Shown in pieces: positions 1 to 7,551 of a stretch of DNA of 64,000 bases. Source of the DNA: Paenibacillus aceris (GTDB lineage: Bacteria; Bacillota; Bacilli; Paenibacillales; NBRC-103111); assembly GCF_017874035.1 (NCBI RefSeq), contig NZ_JAGGKV010000002.1, forward strand, positions 186,001 through 250,000, given 5' to 3'. The notes under the pieces were generated by a model. That model had not been told where the DNA came from. It worked only from the letters and a program-made list of their open reading frames with translations, and made no database searches. The translations under genes and the position numbers were made by a program. Each line of letters begins with the position of its first letter. The first letter of the stretch is position 1.

Positions 1-489
1 TTTGTCGTCGAAGTCGCCCGGACCATACGGGCTGACGATGACAAACACTTTCGTTTCCGCAATGAGCTCGACCTGGAACTCGCGCTCAACCCGAATGACT
101 ACGCTGTCGCCGCTTGAAGCAATACTGGCTTCTACGCAGTTTGGCTCTTGCGTTGCGACAGCAGACACTTCGGCTGTCGTCGGCTTATGTTTTTTGTCCA
201 AGTAGCTTAGTCCAACGACTTCTACATACGAAACGGTTTCTTTTGCAACGTCTGTTTTCGTGTTGCGATCGTAAGAATACCAGATGTTGATATCATAAGT
301 ACCAACTACCTCTACGCCCTCTCCGGATTGGATCGCCTCGAATTGGTTATTAATAATCCAAGCGCCCAATATACTGGTCGGAGAAAAGGGCGGAGTCACG
401 GTATGACTTACATGTGAAAATTTGCGACCTTTACCGCAGACAGCTTTTGTAATGATCTCTCTGCTTTGCAAATCTTTATCTAATGACAT
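1..489 (-). CDS. cotE: Outer spore coat morphogenetic protein CotE (3' end cut by window edge)
   Basis: The minus strand is open from an ATG at 489 to the window edge, giving the first 163 residues. The start follows a GGAGGAGG ribosome binding site. The N-terminus carries the CotE hallmarks: an REIITKAV-type opening, the stretch SILGAWIINNQFEA, a NIWYSYDRNTKT block, then EPNCVEA and a VEREFQVELIAETK block. In Bacillus, CotE coats the forespore and is needed for outer coat assembly. The missing part would be the acidic C-terminal tail. In Bacillus cotE precedes mutS-mutL; that neighbourhood would lie to the left of this window. Confidence 0.93.
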   Translation of the reverse strand, partial: MSLDKDLQSREIITKAVCGKGRKFSHVSHTVTPPFSPTSILGAWIINNQFEAIQSGEGVEVVGTYDINIWYSYDRNTKTDVAKETVSYVEVVGLSYLDKKHKPTTAEVSAVATQEPNCVEASIASSGDSVVIRVEREFQVELIAETKVFVIVSPYGPGDFDDK

Positions 490-522
490 CCTTTCAACCT
501 CCTCCATACAATCATTCATTAC

Positions 523-553
523 AAGTGTATGCAGGACATTAGTCTAGAGTGAC
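523..553 (-). promoter_or_regulatory. Possible sporulation-type promoter of cotE
   Basis: Upstream of cotE on the minus strand, GCATACACTT resembles the -10 of mother-cell sigma factors (sigma-K consensus CATA-N3-TA), with an AC dinucleotide about 17 nt before it. Expression of cotE by sigma-E and sigma-K is known in Bacillus. The match is partial and the call rests on position. Confidence 0.3.
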
Positions 554-603
554 AATTATTTTATATTATTTTTGCTTGTTAAACATATTTATATCTTTAA
601 GAG

Positions 604-1563
604 TCAACCCGCCTCCGGGCGGTGTTTTTTTTGTTTTTTGGCAATGGCTAAATACTGCATAAGCTCCCGGTTAAGCTGTAAAATCGCGGATCGCACCTCG
701 AACTCCTCGCGGCTCTCCGGCAGCGGCATCCTTTTATAACGGGCATCCAGCTCTTGCAATTCTTTCTCAGCTAGCCCTGTATAATAGTCTTCCTTTACAG
801 TCTGGCTAATATCTTCAAGGATTTTTGCGAGCAGCTCTCCCTGCGGCAAAGTCTGATATACATGGGCCACCAGGACGATCATCCGGTGAATCGACTCCAA
901 CTGCTCGCCCCTCATAAAGAAATAAACCCGCCAATAAGAGTCTCCTCCGAAAATAAGCGTATTGTCCATCGCCCGTCTGGCCAGCCCCGCTCCCCGATCA
1001 ATCTCATCATTGACCTCCAATAGCTCCTTGCCATCCCAGATGACGGAGTTATCCCGAAGATGCTTGGCCATGTTTATAAAAATAAGCGAAAATAAGTCCT
1101 CTACTCTTTTTTTATGCGCCAACAGCCTATTATCTGCCTTCGGCATGTACGCAATATTGATGAGATTCGCTGTTCCCAGGCCGATGATCAGCAATATCAT
1201 CTCGTTCAAAACCGATGTCCAGCTCGCATCCTCGTATGCATACAAATGCAGCATGACAACAGCTCCCGTCACAGCACCTTCCGAAATCCGCAAGCGATGC
1301 AGCAGCGGAAACACAAGGAGGAGGAAAAGAACGACGACCCACACATGAAAACCGAACAGCATAAATAGCAAAGTCCCCATCAGTAATGCGAGTATAGATG
1401 AAGCTAGGCGGTGAAACGCACTTTGTATTCCTTTTTTCTTAGTAACTTCTATTCCGAGAATAGCTAGCAGCCCTGCGGCGGCAGGCGTTTTGATCCCGAG
1501 TGCGTGTGCGAGATACATCGCTATACCGACGGCAATGGCGGTTTTGAGCACGCGAAAGCCCAT
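604..1563 (-). CDS. Aromatic acid exporter family (ArAE_1/DUF939) membrane protein
   Basis: This 319-residue protein has four to five hydrophobic segments in residues 1-140 and a soluble, charged, helical C-terminal half of about 180 residues. That is the usual plan of the ArAE_1 (DUF939) family with its C-terminal domain. The opening, GFRVLKTAIAVGIAMYLA followed by GIKTPAAAGLLAILGIE, is typical. Members are proposed to export small aromatic acids; the substrate here is unknown. ATG 1563 follows AAGAGGTG. The gene lies 68 nt downstream of an ABC permease gene with no convincing terminator between them, so read-through is possible. Its start codon lies in a 9-bp hairpin arm, described separately. 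Confidence 0.85.
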   Translation of the reverse strand: MGFRVLKTAIAVGIAMYLAHALGIKTPAAAGLLAILGIEVTKKKGIQSAFHRLASSILALLMGTLLFMLFGFHVWVVVLFLLLVFPLLHRLRISEGAVTGAVVMLHLYAYEDASWTSVLNEMILLIIGLGTANLINIAYMPKADNRLLAHKKRVEDLFSLIFINMAKHLRDNSVIWDGKELLEVNDEIDRGAGLARRAMDNTLIFGGDSYWRVYFFMRGEQLESIHRMIVLVAHVYQTLPQGELLAKILEDISQTVKEDYYTGLAEKELQELDARYKRMPLPESREEFEVRSAILQLNRELMQYLAIAKKQKKHRPEAG

Positions 1564-1598
1564 AGCGTTTCACCTCTTTACTGGTTGATCTATGGGCT
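1557..1598 (-). promoter_or_regulatory. Hairpin covering the RBS and start codon of the ArAE gene
   Basis: In the minus-strand transcript AGCCCATAG (1598-1590) pairs perfectly with CTATGGGCT (1565-1557). The second arm contains the ATG start codon, and the ribosome binding site AGAGGTGA sits in the 24-nt loop. Such a fold would hinder initiation unless opened. The pairing is visible in the sequence; the regulatory role is inferred. Confidence 0.4.
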
Positions 1599-1631
1599 CA
1601 TTATTTCATTTTGATTATAAAGTGGCAAGTA

Positions 1632-2474
1632 TTACCGATGTTTTGTCAATCTTTTTTCTAAATTGGATACGATCTGGTACATGAAAGTAGCAACAATCGC
1701 AATGACGAACAATGTGGAGATGACGAGCGTAAAATTAAACACCTGAAAGCCATATATGATTAAATACCCCAAACCCATTTGGGAGACTAGAAACTCCCCT
1801 ACAATGACACCGACCCAGGCTAAGCCTACATTCACTTTCAATGTGGAAACAATAGCTGGGAATGAGGCGGGTAGAATAACTTTGAGGAAAACCTTTCTTT
1901 TCGTTCCCCCGAATAAGGAAACTACCTTCACGTAATTGTGATCAACCTCTTTAAAACTGCCATAAACGACTAGCGTTGTGATAATGACTGTAATAGAAAG
2001 TGTAGTAGCAATGATTGAAAGCAATCCTGGCCCCAAACCTACAATAAAAAGCGGACCCAGCGCGACCTTCGGCATACTGTTAATTACGACGATATAGGGG
2101 TCGAGTACTCTGGATAGAAACGGCGACCACCAGATCACGACAGCCAATGCTGTGCCGAATAAAGTCCCCAATGCAAAGCCGATAATTGTCTCCACAACCG
2201 TTACGCCAACATGCGGAAGAAGGCTCCCGTCAAGCAGTTTATCCCAGAGCAGCTTAAAGACTTTCGTCGGATAGCTAAAAAGGAGCACATCGATCCATTT
2301 CAACCGGGCCGCTAATTCCCATAAAGCAAAAAATAAGACGAGAATGGCGAGTTGAACAAGCCTTACCTGCTTGCTTTCCTTCTTTCTTGCTTGAGCAAAT
2401 TGAAGGTGCACCTGATTGGTCAGTGAATCTTCAGCTGCTTTATGTTGAGCCGATTGGCGTTTATTCTCTATCAT
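1632..2474 (-). CDS. ABC transporter permease (SsuC/ThiX type)
   Basis: This 280-residue inner-membrane subunit has about six transmembrane helices. It carries the binding-protein-dependent permease EAA-type loop ([19 protein letters not shown], around residues 150-168) and ends in a basic tail. A longer hydrophilic N-terminal extension of about 35 residues precedes the first helix. It overlaps the ATPase gene by 4 nt (ATGA), which indicates translational coupling. With the ATPase and lipoprotein upstream it forms an importer of the nitrate/sulfonate/taurine/NMT1 class. The substrate cannot be read from sequence. Confidence 0.9.
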   Translation of the reverse strand: MIENKRQSAQHKAAEDSLTNQVHLQFAQARKKESKQVRLVQLAILVLFFALWELAARLKWIDVLLFSYPTKVFKLLWDKLLDGSLLPHVGVTVVETIIGFALGTLFGTALAVVIWWSPFLSRVLDPYIVVINSMPKVALGPLFIVGLGPGLLSIIATTLSITVIITTLVVYGSFKEVDHNYVKVVSLFGGTKRKVFLKVILPASFPAIVSTLKVNVGLAWVGVIVGEFLVSQMGLGYLIIYGFQVFNFTLVISTLFVIAIVATFMYQIVSNLEKRLTKHR

Positions 2475-3241
2475 GCTTCATGCCCTCCAAACTCCTGCCA
2501 AATCATTCGAAAGAGTGCATGGAATCCGGGTAACTCTCTTGCTTCGAAAGGCACAGACTTGCGGATTTCCTCCGGAATAAGAAACTCTTCCCGAATCCGT
2601 CCCGGATTAGGGTCCAAAACGATAATGCGGTCACTCATCGCGATAGCCTCAGAAATATCATGCGTCACAAGGAGCGCCGTTTTCTGCTTGGCTTGCAGCG
2701 TCTCTACGACCAAGTCTTCCAATTGAAGTTTGGTTTGGTAATCGAGTGCGGAGAATGGCTCATCGAGCAAAAGCAGCTCAGGCTCGGTTGCCAGCGTTCG
2801 AACCAAGGCTACGCGTTGGCGCATGCCTCCGGAAAGCTGTGAAGGATAGTAATCCTTGAATCCTAACAGCCCCATCTCCTCCAGCAAGTGAAGCACGCCT
2901 TGTTTCTTCTCTTTCGTTAAATCCCCTGAGATTTCCAAACCCATGCAGGCATTGTCTTCGATTGTCCGCCATGGGAACAGATAGTCCTGCTGCAGCATAT
3001 AACCGACCCGTGTGGACGGACCGTTTACAATCTTCCCTGCGACAGTCACCGTTCCTGCTGTTGGTCGAATAAGGCCGGCGATAATGGACAAGAGAGTCGT
3101 CTTCCCACAACCGCTTGGGCCGATGAGACTTACGAATTCGCCGCGCGCTATGGCAAAATCGATCCCCTGCACAGCAAGCGTCGCCCTCTCCTCGGTCACG
3201 TAGACTTGTGTCACATCTTTCACCGTCACAGCTGTTTCCAT
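2471..3241 (-). CDS. ABC transporter ATP-binding protein (SsuB/TauB type)
   Basis: This is a 256-residue nucleotide-binding subunit. It has a Walker [10 protein letters not shown] (about residues 42-50), a Q-loop in [10 protein letters not shown], the signature LSGGMRQR, a Walker [14 protein letters not shown], and the switch histidine in [12 protein letters not shown]. The FPW after the Q-loop and LSGGM are typical of nitrate/sulfonate/taurine-family ATPases. The start is ATG 3241 after GAGAGGGGAG. It sits between the lipoprotein and permease genes of the same operon. Confidence 0.92.
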   Translation of the reverse strand: METAVTVKDVTQVYVTEERATLAVQGIDFAIARGEFVSLIGPSGCGKTTLLSIIAGLIRPTAGTVTVAGKIVNGPSTRVGYMLQQDYLFPWRTIEDNACMGLEISGDLTKEKKQGVLHLLEEMGLLGFKDYYPSQLSGGMRQRVALVRTLATEPELLLLDEPFSALDYQTKLQLEDLVVETLQAKQKTALLVTHDISEAIAMSDRIIVLDPNPGRIREEFLIPEEIRKSVPFEARELPGFHALFRMIWQEFGGHEA

Positions 3242-3280
3242 GTTCGTACTCCCCTCTCGTCACACTATAATCGGATAAAC

Positions 3281-4294
3281 CTATGGTTTCACCGTTGATT
3301 TCGCTTTCTCCGCGAACGTGTTATCCACAAGTGTTTTCCATGCTACTTTCTGTTTCAGCTCACCTGCGGAAGTCATCACATCCAACAAATTGTTCCATTC
3401 CTGCTCATCGACGATCCCATCTGTCGCAAAAGAGCCTTGATCCTTATAGCGTTTAACAACGCTTTTTACAATCTCGACATCGATGTCTTTAAAATATGGC
3501 AGCACGGCGTTCGTGATTTCATCTACGCTTTTCGCGGCTACCCATAACTGTGCGCGTTGAATCGCATTCGTAAATTTCTGAACCGTAGCCGGGTTTTGTT
3601 TCATAAAGCTTTGTTTCGTCATGAAAACCGTATATGGCAAATGTCCGCTTTCCACACCAAAGGAAGCCAGCACAAAGCCCTTGCCTTCTTTCTCGACGAT
3701 CGAAGCTTGCGGTTCAAAAAGCTGAACATATTCCCCGGTTCCTGACGAATACGCCGAAGCGATATTGGCAAACTCGATATTTTGAATAAGCTGGAGATCC
3801 TTCTGAGGATCTATATTGTGTTTCTTAAGCGTGAATTCGCCCGCCATTTGCGGCATGCCGCCTTTTCTTTGGCCGAGAAAAACGGAACCTTTGAGTGAGT
3901 TCCAATCAAATTGATCCACTTTCTTGCGAGCTACCAGGAAAGTGCCGTCCGTTTGCGTTAATTGGGCAAAATTAATGACCGGATCATCTGAGCCCTGCTG
4001 CGACACATATATGGAAGTTTCCGAGCCGACTAGCGCCACATCGATGGCATTGGAAAGCAGAGCCGTCATGGTTTTGTCGCCGCCGGGAGTGGTCGTTAAT
4101 TCAACATCAAGGCCTTCATCCTTGAAAAAGCCTTGCGACAGCGCCACATACTGCGGAGCGTAAAATAACGATCGCGTCACTTCACCAATCCGTACCTTGG
4201 TTGTTTCCGTGCTTTTCGTTCCACAGGCCGAAACAAAGCTGCTGAGCAGCAGGATCGCTGTTAAGGCCACTCCCCATCTTTTCCGAATCTTCAT
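3281..4294 (-). CDS. ABC transporter substrate-binding lipoprotein (NMT1/SsuA-like)
   Basis: This 337-residue lipoprotein has an N-terminal basic region, a hydrophobic stretch and a lipobox VSAC with Cys24 as the lipidation site. The mature part begins KVRIGEVTRSLFYAPQYVAL and continues QGFFKDEGLDVEL, the conserved opening of the NMT1/SsuA fold that binds organic anions or thiamine precursors. It is the first gene of the three-gene ABC import operon and probably supplies its specificity. Nothing in the 5' leader resembled a known riboswitch to me, so thiamine, sulfonate or another ligand cannot be chosen. Confidence 0.9.
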   Translation of the reverse strand: MKIRKRWGVALTAILLLSSFVSACGTKSTETTKVRIGEVTRSLFYAPQYVALSQGFFKDEGLDVELTTTPGGDKTMTALLSNAIDVALVGSETSIYVSQQGSDDPVINFAQLTQTDGTFLVARKKVDQFDWNSLKGSVFLGQRKGGMPQMAGEFTLKKHNIDPQKDLQLIQNIEFANIASAYSSGTGEYVQLFEPQASIVEKEGKGFVLASFGVESGHLPYTVFMTKQSFMKQNPATVQKFTNAIQRAQLWVAAKSVDEITNAVLPYFKDIDVEIVKSVVKRYKDQGSFATDGIVDEQEWNNLLDVMTSAGELKQKVAWKTLVDNTFAEKAKSTVKP

Positions 4295-4383
4295 AAGACG
4301 TCCCTCCGATAAAAGTAGTAATCTATCCTATGCAGGAGCCCAGAAGACGGTTAATGGAAACTTTTCGAAAAACGTTTGCAACG

Positions 4384-4422
4384 CAAAAAAAGCACCCTAA
4401 GGCAGTTGCTGCCGAAGGATGC
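4384..4422 (-). terminator. Rho-independent terminator after the M32 carboxypeptidase gene
   Basis: In minus-strand sense, GCATCCTTCGGCAG pairs with CTGCCTTAGGGTGC (G-U pairs and a mismatch allowed), followed by a run of seven to eight T (4391-4384). Confidence 0.85.
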
Positions 4423-4435
4423 CGGTTCAAGAATT

Positions 4436-5956
4436 TTATATACCGTAGACAGATTTATATTTTTCTTCCAAATATTGAACCAAATAGTCTGGATTCAATT
4501 CTTCTCCCGTCACTTCGCGAATAATCTCATTCGGCGTCAGAAGTTTGCCATGCTTATACACTTTCTCTGTCAGCCATTCTTTAATCGGCGCCAGATTCCC
4601 CTCGGCAATCAAGCTATCGAAGGCCGGAAGCTCTTGACGAAGCGTTTGGGTAAACTGAGCAGCGTACATGTTACCTAGCGCATAGGATGGGAAGTAACCG
4701 AACGACCCACCGGACCAATGCACGTCTTGCAGCACGCCCTCGCCATCATTCGCTGGTGTAACGCCCAAATACTCTTCATATTTGGCATTCCATTCCTTAG
4801 GCAGATCAGCCACGGCAATTGTCCCGTTAAACAGACCTTTTTCCAGCTCATAACGAATCATGATATGTAAGTTATACGTTAATTCATCGGCCTCGATGCG
4901 AATCAGCGATGGCTCTATGTGATTGATCGCTTTATAGAAGGTATCGACATCGATATTGTCAATTTGCGGGGAGAACGTTGTTTGCAGCTCGCCATAGTAT
5001 CTATCCCAGAAAGCTTTGCTGCGGCCGATCACATTTTCCCAGAAACGGGACTGCGACTCGTGAATGCCCATGGAAGTTCCACTGCACAAGTTTGTGCCTA
5101 CCAAATCTTTGGAAATGTTTTGCTCATACAGCGCGTGTCCGCCTTCATGAATCGTTCCAAATAGTGCGGAGGTGATGTCATTTGGCAAATAGCGCGTTGT
5201 AATTCGTACATCCCCAGGATTCAGCGCGGTGGCGAAAGGATGCACCGTTTCGTCCAGTCTGCCGGCTTCAAAGTCATACTGCATTTGTTTCAAGATCGAA
5301 AGTGAAAATTGCTTTTGCTTGCTAATCTCAAATTGTTGATCCAAAAAGGAGCGATCCGGTTGGTTCGGCGATGCTTGAATACGCTGCAGCAAAGGAACCG
5401 CTTTTTCGCGCAAAGCCCCGAATACTTCATCTAATTTCTCAACGGTCATCCCCGGCTCATACATATCGAGAAGTGTGTTATATTTATGGCCTTCATATCC
5501 CCATAGCTCGATAAACTCTTGCGTTGCCGCCACAATTTTCTCCAAGAAAGGCTGGAATGAGTCCCAATCGGAATTATGCTTCGCATCCTCCCAAGCGGAC
5601 TCTGCTTGCGAGGTAAGCACGACATAGGCTTGATACTTCTCAGCCGGTATCTTCTTGGAGCGGTCGTATTCTTTTTTACATTCCTGAACCATCTTTTTGG
5701 AGATGGCGTCAAGCTTTTCCAGCTCGGCAGGCTGCGTGAAAAACGCAAGATACCCGCCCATTTCATCGGAAGTGGACATACGGAACACTTCGGTGGAGAG
5801 CTCTCCGACAACTTCAGAGCGTGTTTCAATCCCTTTCTTTGGAGCGCCGGTTCGCATATCCCAATAAATTAAGGCGATGGCCTCCTCGTACTGCTTCATT
5901 TTACGAACATATGCCTTGAACGATTCCAGCTTGGCTGGGGCTGCTTGCACACTCAT
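4436..5956 (-). CDS. ypwA: Metallocarboxypeptidase, peptidase family M32
   Basis: This 506-residue cytosolic zinc carboxypeptidase matches the usual M32 length of about 500. The zinc motif HEGGH gives His270, Glu271 and His274. The third ligand Glu300 lies in HESQSRFWEN, a family-specific motif, and IRIEADELTYNLHIMIRYE is also typical of M32. The family removes C-terminal residues with broad specificity, excluding proline. ATG 5956 follows GGAGGAG. It is a monocistronic unit: it ends at a strong terminator and is divergent from the HesB-like gene. The closest Bacillus counterpart is YpwA. Confidence 0.93.
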   Translation of the reverse strand: MSVQAAPAKLESFKAYVRKMKQYEEAIALIYWDMRTGAPKKGIETRSEVVGELSTEVFRMSTSDEMGGYLAFFTQPAELEKLDAISKKMVQECKKEYDRSKKIPAEKYQAYVVLTSQAESAWEDAKHNSDWDSFQPFLEKIVAATQEFIELWGYEGHKYNTLLDMYEPGMTVEKLDEVFGALREKAVPLLQRIQASPNQPDRSFLDQQFEISKQKQFSLSILKQMQYDFEAGRLDETVHPFATALNPGDVRITTRYLPNDITSALFGTIHEGGHALYEQNISKDLVGTNLCSGTSMGIHESQSRFWENVIGRSKAFWDRYYGELQTTFSPQIDNIDVDTFYKAINHIEPSLIRIEADELTYNLHIMIRYELEKGLFNGTIAVADLPKEWNAKYEEYLGVTPANDGEGVLQDVHWSGGSFGYFPSYALGNMYAAQFTQTLRQELPAFDSLIAEGNLAPIKEWLTEKVYKHGKLLTPNEIIREVTGEELNPDYLVQYLEEKYKSVYGI

Positions 5957-6111
5957 GCTCTAATCTCCTCCCAAAAGTTTCTGATTTCATCATACTTCGT
6001 CCCCTACTCAGAATCAAATTTATGCTAGCTTATGGTAAAATAATGACAAGCCTTTTTTTGCAGAAGGCATATTAGGTCCATATTGAAAGACATTCAAGGG
6101 AGATGACATAC

Positions 6112-6435
6112 ATGAATATTACGTTTACCGATTCAGCAATCGAGCGTTTAACCCCATATATAGGCCAGGGTGATGCCCTGTTAAAGCTTGTTTTTGATAC
6201 AGAGGGCTGTGGCTGTTCTGTTAACGGTGTGCCCACGCTATGGGTTGTTTCCGAAGCTGATAAAAACGATATCACGGCCGAAACCAACGTGTTCAAACTC
6301 ATTTTCAAAGATAAGGATGAGATATTTTTTGAAAATGAGATGAAAATCGACTTTTCTGAAGGGAATAAATCCTATATACTGAAGAGTAATAATCAGATTT
6401 ACAATGCGGGTATGAGCTTAGTCGACAAAAGATAA
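6112..6435 (+). CDS. HesB/IscA-like iron-sulfur biosynthesis domain protein
   Basis: This is a 107-residue protein of the Fe-S biosynthesis (HesB-like, YqkB-type) fold. It opens MNITFTDSAIERL and has an EGCGCSVNG segment with two cysteines at the position of the A-type scaffold CxC region. It lacks the C-terminal CGCG motif of true IscA, so a direct scaffold role is uncertain. An in-frame ATG lies at 6103 inside the ribosome binding site AAGGGAG. The ATG at 6112, 9 nt beyond it, is the better start. The carbonic anhydrase gene follows 55 nt downstream with its own ribosome binding site. Confidence 0.82.
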   Translation: MNITFTDSAIERLTPYIGQGDALLKLVFDTEGCGCSVNGVPTLWVVSEADKNDITAETNVFKLIFKDKDEIFFENEMKIDFSEGNKSYILKSNNQIYNAGMSLVDKR

Positions 6436-6490
6436 TGCTGCAGAGAAAATAGTAGACAAGCAGCATATCAAGTTACTTGGAGGGGAAACC

Positions 6491-7060
6491 ATGACTTTGA
6501 TTAGTGAGATTTTGAATTACAATGAGGAATTTGTTGCAAAAGAGCAGTACAAAGAATTTTTGACTACGAAATTTCCGGACAAAAAAATGGTTGTGCTTAC
6601 TTGTATGGATACACGGTTAGTCGAGCTGCTGCCAAAGGCGATGAATTTGCATAACGGTGATGCCAAAATCATCAAAAACGCAGGCGCAATTGTCTCCCAC
6701 CCATTTGGAAGTATTATGCGCAGTATCATCGTTGCTGTCTACGAGCTCGATGCAGATGAAGTATTCGTCATTGGCCACTATGATTGCGGGATGACGGGGC
6801 TGAATTCAGCCAGTGTCATTGCGAATGCCCAAAAACGCGGCATTTCCAACGATGTCATTGCGACGCTCGGACATTCCGGCATCGATTTGAACAGCTGGTT
6901 AACAGGTTTTGACCATGTCAGAGAAGGCATCGAGAAAAGCGTCAATATCATTCGGAACCATCCTCTGCTCCCCAAAAACCTACCTGTCCATGGACTTATC
7001 ATTGACCCTCAAACTGGCCGGCTTGATTTAATTGAAGATGGCTATCAAACAGTAGAGTGA
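6491..7060 (+). CDS. Beta-class carbonic anhydrase
   Basis: This 189-residue enzyme interconverts CO2 and bicarbonate. The zinc ligands are Cys38 in LTCMDTRL, and His96 and Cys99 in IGHYDCGM. The Asp40-Arg42 dyad is intact and the conserved NAGAIVSHP loop is present. The size and motif spacing fit the YtiB-like small beta-carbonic anhydrases of Firmicutes. ATG 6491 follows TGGAGGGGA. A strong terminator begins 7 nt after the stop. Confidence 0.93.
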   Translation: MTLISEILNYNEEFVAKEQYKEFLTTKFPDKKMVVLTCMDTRLVELLPKAMNLHNGDAKIIKNAGAIVSHPFGSIMRSIIVAVYELDADEVFVIGHYDCGMTGLNSASVIANAQKRGISNDVIATLGHSGIDLNSWLTGFDHVREGIEKSVNIIRNHPLLPKNLPVHGLIIDPQTGRLDLIEDGYQTVE

Positions 7061-7066
7061 TGAATA

Positions 7067-7105
7067 ATAGAACCTCACGGTTTAGACCGTGAGGTTCTAT
7101 TTTTT
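7067..7105 (+). terminator. Rho-independent terminator of the carbonic anhydrase transcript
   Basis: A perfect 14-bp stem (7067-7080 with 7087-7100) around a 6-nt loop is followed by a T run. Confidence 0.93.
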
Positions 7106-7190
7106 AGTAGATAAGAAAGTATAAGTTTTTTACTTTTGCTTCGCATCTACCTTGACAAACGCGCTCGTCCTAAAAGGATGACGAAGTTGT

Positions 7191-7502
7191 TTATCCTTGT
7201 ATCGTTTCCTTGATCGTCAGTTTCTCTCTGGCATCTGTCCGCAGCCGAACGGGCGGTACTTGCTCTGGGTAACCGATGTGCAGTAAGCCGACAATTTTCT
7301 CCCCAGGCTTAACATCTACTGTCTCGCGGAAACTCGGACTGTGAATAAAAGGGTTCGTCTTCCAAACAACGCCAACCCCAGCTTCCCATGCTGCTAGTTG
7401 AAAGTTCTGGATCAAGCAGCACACGCATGCGAAGTCCTCTTCCCACTGTTTCTGCCTTGGATCTTCCTTCATCACAACGATCAGGTGTGCATGTAATCCA
7501 AA
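7191..7502 (-). pseudogene. 5'-truncated nitroreductase-family gene
   Basis: The frame encodes the C-terminal half of a nitroreductase. It reads HAHLIVVMKED, then WEEDFACVCCLIQNFQLAAWEAGVGVVWKTNPF as a continuous helix-strand region, then VKPGEKIVGLLHIGYPE. Full-length relatives are about 190-200 residues; only about 104 are present. Upstream the homology stops at a transcription terminator belonging to the neighbouring gene, and a TGA in frame lies at 7541-7539. The FMN-binding N-terminal arginine region is missing. A GTG/ATG pair at 7475-7470 lies inside the conserved part and has no good ribosome binding site. I regard it as a remnant, probably not expressed. Confidence 0.75.
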
Positions 7503-7505
7503 CGT

Positions 7506-7538
7506 AAAAAGCGCCCATCCCCATAGGGACAGGCACTT
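7506..7538 (-). terminator. Terminator of the efflux-type operon
   Basis: In minus sense GTGCCTGTCCC pairs with GGGATGGGCGC (two to three G-U pairs) across TAT, followed by five T. Confidence 0.8.
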
Positions 7539-7551
7539 TCACGATAAGACA

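Noticed and set aside
604..640. Hairpin with T run in plus orientation at the 3' end of the ArAE gene
   Set aside because: There is no plus-strand gene before it; the T run encodes the Lys-rich C-terminus of the minus-strand gene.
4295..4383. Riboswitch in front of the ABC substrate-binding lipoprotein gene
   Set aside because: I looked for thiamine, SAM and related conserved cores and saw none.
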